From: JAEUIE01 sp046350055
GTDB lineage: Bacteria; Planctomycetota; Planctomycetia; Gemmatales; HRBIN36
Length of the DNA stretch: 64,000 nucleotides
Direction: 5' to 3'
Assembly (NCBI GenBank): GCA_046350055.1
Contig: JAXMBC010000001.1
Span: 2,480,001 to 2,544,000, forward strand
Shown: positions 60,295-64,000 of the stretch, piece by piece
How the letters are laid out: each line of letters begins with the position of its first letter
Numbering within the stretch: position 1 is the first letter of the stretch
The notes under the pieces: generated by a model
The model's database searches: none
What the model was told of the DNA's origin: nothing
What the model saw: only the letters and a program-made list of their open reading frames with translations
Made by a program: the position numbers and the translations under genes

Positions 60295-61119
60295 CTAGCC
60301 GGCAGCGTCGGACTTCAACATGGTTTCAAGCCGTTCGATGTACCGTTCCATGACGTGATCCTGAATCCAGTTGGGAACCAGATCGGAGAGCCTCCCCTTG
60401 GCTGCCAGGATGGCGGCAACGGCGTTTTTCAGGCGGCCGGTGAGGCTGGCGATATCGTTGACATTGTAGCTGAGGTTGCCATCGGACTTGAAATAGAGCA
60501 GCGAGCCACCGTCGGCATAGGAGCCCATCGGGGGTACATGGGGAATGATGTCTTCGTTGTGGACAAAGCGAAGCAGCGTTGGCTCATAGGTGGAAGTGAA
60601 GCGCAGATCGCCGACCTTGGGGGCGCCGAAGCTGACAACGAGAGAAGGTTTCAGATCCTCGCCTTCATTGGTGCCGGTGGCGAGCACCTTGCCTGCCAGG
60701 ATGGCCAGGGCCCCGCCGAGGCTGTGCCCCGTCACGTAGATGGCCTGATTATTTGTCCGCATCCTGCGAATGATCCCGAGATAGGTCTGGGCAACGCCAT
60801 CATGGGCCGTGCTGAAGCCGGTGTGTACCTGGCAGCCAATCCACAGCTTTTGTTTCGAGTTGAGATCAGTGCACCAGTCCTTCCAGCGGTCCGGCTCGGT
60901 GCCTCGGAAGGCCAGTACGATGGCCTTGTCGGTTGCTCCGACAAACCCCTGGGTATCCTCAGGCCCTTCGAAGGTCTCTACTGAGTCGAATGCAATCTGA
61001 TCATAGTGCTTGTAGTCAGGTATTTTCCCTCGTTCATACGCTGCATTGGCACAGTGGGCCAGGAAGAGGGCATTCTGGAATTCACTGCAGTCTGGACCAA
61101 GGGGTAACCGTTGGGACAT
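60295..61119 (-). CDS. Class 3 lipase-like hydrolase
   Basis: 274 residues from ATG 61119. Lipase_3 pattern: AIVLAFRGTEPDRWKDW, then VTGHSLGGALAILAG with the nucleophile Ser133, SFGAPKVGD, and Asp/His candidates in FVHNEDIIPHVPP. No signal peptide, so it is cytoplasmic or leaderless. The substrate (lipid or other ester) is unknown. Confidence 0.85.
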   Translation of the reverse strand: MSQRLPLGPDCSEFQNALFLAHCANAAYERGKIPDYKHYDQIAFDSVETFEGPEDTQGFVGATDKAIVLAFRGTEPDRWKDWCTDLNSKQKLWIGCQVHTGFSTAHDGVAQTYLGIIRRMRTNNQAIYVTGHSLGGALAILAGKVLATGTNEGEDLKPSLVVSFGAPKVGDLRFTSTYEPTLLRFVHNEDIIPHVPPMGSYADGGSLLYFKSDGNLSYNVNDIASLTGRLKNAVAAILAAKGRLSDLVPNWIQDHVMERYIERLETMLKSDAAG

Positions 61120-61218
61120 GGATGTAAGCTCCTGACCACACTGCACGGCGAATCAAATCGCTGTGAGATAACCTGCCCACTTCATCATAGTTTGCCACAC
61201 GGGCGAAGCCAGACATTG

Positions 61219-62328
61219 CTACAACTGCTTCTTGAACTTCGAGGCGCCAAGGAACACGATTACCACAGCCATTGTCCAGAGCACGATAGTGTGCGTCTGC
61301 AGTTCCGCCATGCCGCCTCCGCGCAGGATGATTCCCCGGGAGGCATCGATCATCCATGTTGTGGGAATTACTTGCGCCAGATACCAGAAGAATGGTGGCA
61401 TCGAATCGAAGGGGAACACATATCCGGAAAGGAAGATGGAAGGCAACACCGTGCCGATGGCCATCTGCTGGGCCGCTTCGCGAGTGTTAGCGCCAGTCGA
61501 GATGGCCAGACCCATCCCCAGCATCGAAAGTAGAAATGGCAGGAAGATAAAGAGGAGCGAAGTGAACCAGCCATTGATAGGCACCTGGAAGACACTCCAC
61601 ATCAGGAACGCTACCATGCAGAATTCGACGTAGGTAACCAGCACGTAGGGGAACATCTTGCCGAGGATGAGCTCCACCGCAGTGACTGGTGTCATGAAGA
61701 GTTGTTCGATAGTCCCAAACTCCTTTTCACGAACGATGGCATTGGCCGAGAGGGTGACAGCCATCATCTGGCACATCACCACGAGCAAACCGGGTATGAA
61801 AAAGTTGGCGGAGCGGGTATCGGGATTGAAGAGCACTTGCGGACGACTTTCGACGGGCAGTTGCCTTTCACCCAGGACCTGAGCCAGTGATTCCCGCAGG
61901 GCGATGGCATTGGAAACGTTGATGATCTCGCCTGCGGTACTCGATTCGGAGCCATCCACCTTAATGAGGATCTGTGCTGTCTGTCCTGCGAGGAGTTGCC
62001 GTGAGTAGTCTTCGGGGATCTTGATGGCTGCACGGGCTTTGCCAGCGACGATCCAGCGATGCATCTCTTCATCGGTGAAAACTTCAGCCACGATCTTCAC
62101 ATCATGCGTGGTGCGGAAGCGTTGCAGTAAAATGCGGCTTTCCTGGGTACGACACTGATCGAAAACCACGGTCCGCACATCCCGCACATTGGTGTTGATG
62201 GCGTAGCCGAGCATGAACATTTCGACGATCGGGATGAAGAGCGTGAAGAAAAGGGTAGCCGGGTCGCGCAGGATGTGGATGAGTTCCTTGCGCCCGACAG
62301 AGAAAATGCGTTGGAGGGACTGGAGCAT
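61219..62328 (-). CDS. ABC-2 type transporter permease
   Basis: 369 residues: one N-terminal membrane helix (TLFFTLFIPIVEMFMLG), a large extracytoplasmic domain (about 45-170), then five membrane helices with REKEFGTIEQLFMTPVTAVELILGK between them, the YhhJ/YbhS layout. It pairs with the ATPase gene encoded 146 bases upstream; export of an unknown substrate. Confidence 0.88.
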   Translation of the reverse strand: MLQSLQRIFSVGRKELIHILRDPATLFFTLFIPIVEMFMLGYAINTNVRDVRTVVFDQCRTQESRILLQRFRTTHDVKIVAEVFTDEEMHRWIVAGKARAAIKIPEDYSRQLLAGQTAQILIKVDGSESSTAGEIINVSNAIALRESLAQVLGERQLPVESRPQVLFNPDTRSANFFIPGLLVVMCQMMAVTLSANAIVREKEFGTIEQLFMTPVTAVELILGKMFPYVLVTYVEFCMVAFLMWSVFQVPINGWFTSLLFIFLPFLLSMLGMGLAISTGANTREAAQQMAIGTVLPSIFLSGYVFPFDSMPPFFWYLAQVIPTTWMIDASRGIILRGGGMAELQTHTIVLWTMAVVIVFLGASKFKKQL

Positions 62329-62344
62329 GTGGTTAGTGTATCAA

Positions 62345-62461
62345 AGTAAAAGAGGCGTCCCGCCGCGTATGTAAACAGTGTAGTCTTGCAAACCAATTCT
62401 AGTCTGAAAGCTAACCGGCCTTTCACACCAGCCGATGCGGCAGGATGCCGCTTCTACATTA
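62345..62461. repeat. REPIN-like element C, between the ABC ATPase and permease genes
   Basis: Left module AGGCG...CCGCGTA (62345-62369, degenerate) and right module GCGGC-5-GCCGC (62437-62451) with end TTCTACATTA. Same family as elements A and B, interrupting an ABC gene pair. Confidence 0.65.
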
Positions 62462-62488
62462 TGCTACCCCTGCATTATGCTACCCCTG
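62457..62488. repeat. 16-bp tandem duplication at the 3' end of the ABC ATPase gene
   Basis: CATTATGCTACCCCTG occurs twice in a row (62457-62472, 62473-62488). The stop codon of the ATPase gene (complement at 62475-62477) is in the second copy; the first copy contains a second TAA that joins the repeat element. Confidence 0.85.
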
Positions 62489-63434
62489 CCTTGCGTTCGC
62501 CCTCGCCCCGCAGGGCATCCTGTTGCTTGGAGAGTGTCACGAACACATCTTCCAGAGATGGCTCCGCTGGCGTTACATGATACCCCGGCCCTTCCAGGCC
62601 AAGATCACGCGGTTGCAGATGATCATCGACCAGGGCATGCAGGGTCAAGCCAAACAGCGTGACATCACGTACCCCGGGCATGCGGCGGAGGTTGGTAAAC
62701 AGCGTGGTGCTGTTCGGGGCGACGATTTCCCAGCGTTTGGTGCCGGGAGGGTTGACAGCTTCGAGCTGTTTCAGTTCAGCAGGTGTACCCAGGGTGAGCA
62801 TCTTCCCGAGGTAGATGTAGCCTACCCGCGCACAACGTTCTGCTTCGTCCATGTAATGTGTGGTGACAAACAGGGTGATACCCTGGGCTGCCAGTCGGAA
62901 GAGCAGGTCCCACAGGTCGCGGCGGGCGACAGGATCAACACCGGCCGTCGGCTCATCGAGAAACACCAGCAGCGGGCTGTGAAGGAGAGCACACACCATC
63001 GCCAGTCGCTGTTTCCAGCCACCGGAGAGCTTGCCTGCGACACGATCGAGATAGGGGCCGATGCCGGTGAGTTCAATCAACTCGTCTTTGCGTTGGGCCG
63101 CTTCTTCCTTGCTCAGCCCGTAAATACCGGTGTAGAAGTCCATGTTCTCCCGGGCAGTAAGGTCCTGATAGAGGGAAAACTTCTGCGACATGTAGCCAAT
63201 CTGGCGACGTACAGCCTCGGCATTCTTGGCCACATCCTTGCCCAGCACATCAGCATGGCCGCCGGCGAACGGGATGAGCCCACAGAAGGCCCGGATCAGA
63301 GTTGTCTTGCCTGAACCATTGGGCCCCAGCAGGCCAAAGACTTCGCCCTTGCCGACGACAAGGTCCACCTGGTCGACAGCGGTGAAGCTGCCGAACTTGA
63401 TGGTTCCCTGCGTTAAGTCGATGACTTTGTCCAT
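62475..63434 (-). CDS. ABC transporter ATP-binding protein
   Basis: 319 residues. Walker A GLLGPNGSGKTTL, signature LSGGWKQRLAM, Walker B PLLVFLDEPTAGVDP, and TTHYMDEAERCARVG mark an exporter ATPase of the DrrA/YhbG-like group. The C-terminal extension (about 225-319) ends EPSLEDVFVTLSKQ, typical of multidrug/ABC-2 partners. It lies four bases after the beta-propeller gene and upstream of the permease gene, so the three are probably one operon. Confidence 0.92.
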   Translation of the reverse strand: MDKVIDLTQGTIKFGSFTAVDQVDLVVGKGEVFGLLGPNGSGKTTLIRAFCGLIPFAGGHADVLGKDVAKNAEAVRRQIGYMSQKFSLYQDLTARENMDFYTGIYGLSKEEAAQRKDELIELTGIGPYLDRVAGKLSGGWKQRLAMVCALLHSPLLVFLDEPTAGVDPVARRDLWDLLFRLAAQGITLFVTTHYMDEAERCARVGYIYLGKMLTLGTPAELKQLEAVNPPGTKRWEIVAPNSTTLFTNLRRMPGVRDVTLFGLTLHALVDDHLQPRDLGLEGPGYHVTPAEPSLEDVFVTLSKQQDALRGEGERKAGVA

Positions 63435-63437
63435 TAG

Positions 63438-64000
63438 CTACGGCAACTCGACATCGAAATCAGCGATGAAGATTTGCGAGCCGGGCATGCGGCCATCGCG
63501 TGTGCTTGTCCACATGACCTTCTTGCCATCGGGACTGAAGACAGGCAGCACGTCTGCACCTGGAGCGAAGGTGATGCGTTTGGTCGCCTTGGTCTCCACG
63601 TTCATCACGTGGAGATCATAGTTGGGGCGTTCATTGGGGTTGGAGTGGTCGGCTCCGGCATAAATGATGTGCTTGTTATTGGGATGCCAGTAGGGGCACC
63701 AGTTGACGCCGTCGTTATTGGTGAGTTGCCGTTCGCCTGTTCCGTCTGCGTTGATGACATAAAGCTGCAGTGCATCCTTCTTGTCGCGGTCAGCCCGGAA
63801 GATGACCCGCTTATTGTCAGGGGAGAAGAAGGGGCCGCCGTTGTAGCAGTCCTTTGTTTTGGTCAGTTGTCGCACATTGCTGCCATCAGCATCCATGATG
63901 TAAAGATTGAGATGCCCATCGCGTTTGGAACAGAAGACAATCTGTTTGCCATCGGAGGAGTAACTGCCTTCGGCATTGTAATCCGGGGCATCGGTGATGC
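63438..64000 (-). CDS. TolB-like WD40/beta-propeller protein (5' end outside window)
   Basis: Frame open to the right edge, so the N-terminus is missing; 187 codons are visible. Repeats of about 45 residues carry PFFSPDNKRVIFRADRDK, PYWHPNNKHIIYAG, PVFSPDGKKVMWTSTRDG and SYSSDGKQIVFCSKRDG, each with a Y-x-MDADG or VINADG strand: the PD40 (WD40-like) blades of TolB-type propellers. Probably periplasmic; a role with the following ABC exporter is possible but unproven. Confidence 0.85.
   Translation of the reverse strand, partial: ITDAPDYNAEGSYSSDGKQIVFCSKRDGHLNLYIMDADGSNVRQLTKTKDCYNGGPFFSPDNKRVIFRADRDKKDALQLYVINADGTGERQLTNNDGVNWCPYWHPNNKHIIYAGADHSNPNERPNYDLHVMNVETKATKRITFAPGADVLPVFSPDGKKVMWTSTRDGRMPGSQIFIADFDVELP

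Overview
The window looks like chromosomal DNA of a planctomycete, most probably of the Gemmatales/Gemmataceae type. The signs are two proteins of the planctomycete lipocalin-like family known as TIGR03067, a membrane protein with a C-terminal motif common in planctomycete hypothetical proteins, a zinc-ribbon/RDD Ser/Thr kinase, a ThuA-domain protein with a Tat signal, and homologues of methanogen-type C1 enzymes (FhcD/Ftr and FhcC) in an otherwise bacterial genome. Outer-membrane assembly lipoproteins (LptE-like, BamD-like) show a diderm envelope. This assignment rests on family recognition only; no database was searched.

Layout. 1-7.5 kb: a cut-off membrane protein, a C39-like peptidase, a secreted protein with two truncated-globin domains, a TPR-like gene coupled to yraN, tyrS, uppP and a secreted zinc peptidase. 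7.7-24 kb: a PAS/GAF histidine kinase, an esterase, small secreted proteins (a C-terminal CxxCH cytochrome and a Cys-containing protein), DedA, a beta-lactamase/NamZ fusion, a hydrolase lacking its nucleophile, a UxaC-like amidohydrolase, an M2/M3-like peptidase, planctomycete hypotheticals, an extremely Cys/Met-rich protein and a ThuA protein. 24-40 kb: YyaL, a CoA-binding protein, an overlapping ftr-fhcC pair, a small-ORF/HNH pair, an isochorismatase-like hydrolase, a TgpA-like transglutaminase, DUF4432, a single-domain asparaginase, a large kinase, a second ftr, prs and a TIM-barrel isomerase-like gene. 40-43 kb: a non-coding region with 11-bp phased repeats, then lptE, bamD and recO on the minus strand.

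43.1-45.5 kb is a compact arsenic operon, arsR-arsM-aqpS-arsC, with a perfect inverted-repeat operator in front and a terminator behind. It combines methylation with reduction plus channel export, and has no ArsB/Acr3 pump. 45.5-49.1 kb is the end of the ribosomal/RNA polymerase alpha cluster in the order rpmJ-rpsM-rpsK-rpsD-rpoA-rplQ, on the minus strand. 49.4-57.5 kb is a complete F1Fo ATP synthase operon (atpZ-atpI-like-B-E-F-H-A-G-D-C), also minus. 57.7-64 kb holds an amidase, a HEAT-repeat lipoprotein, a class 3 lipase, an ABC-2 exporter pair and a beta-propeller protein cut by the window edge.

The intergenic DNA is rich in short dispersed elements. Three related REPIN-like elements (about 47.3, 57.6 and 62.4 kb) consist of two small GC-rich palindromes and begin at, or next to, the stop codon of a minus-strand gene. 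Other families are inverted repeats containing CAGGAGNCAGAAG, inverted repeats containing GACTCAGCACT inside the atp operon, and a CCCCTCTCC-type element. No tRNA, rRNA, CRISPR array, transposase or prophage gene was seen. The observations most worth following are the 11-bp phased array at 40.13-40.49 kb, the REPIN-like elements at stop codons, the Cys/Met-rich protein, the secreted tandem globin and the pump-less ars operon.
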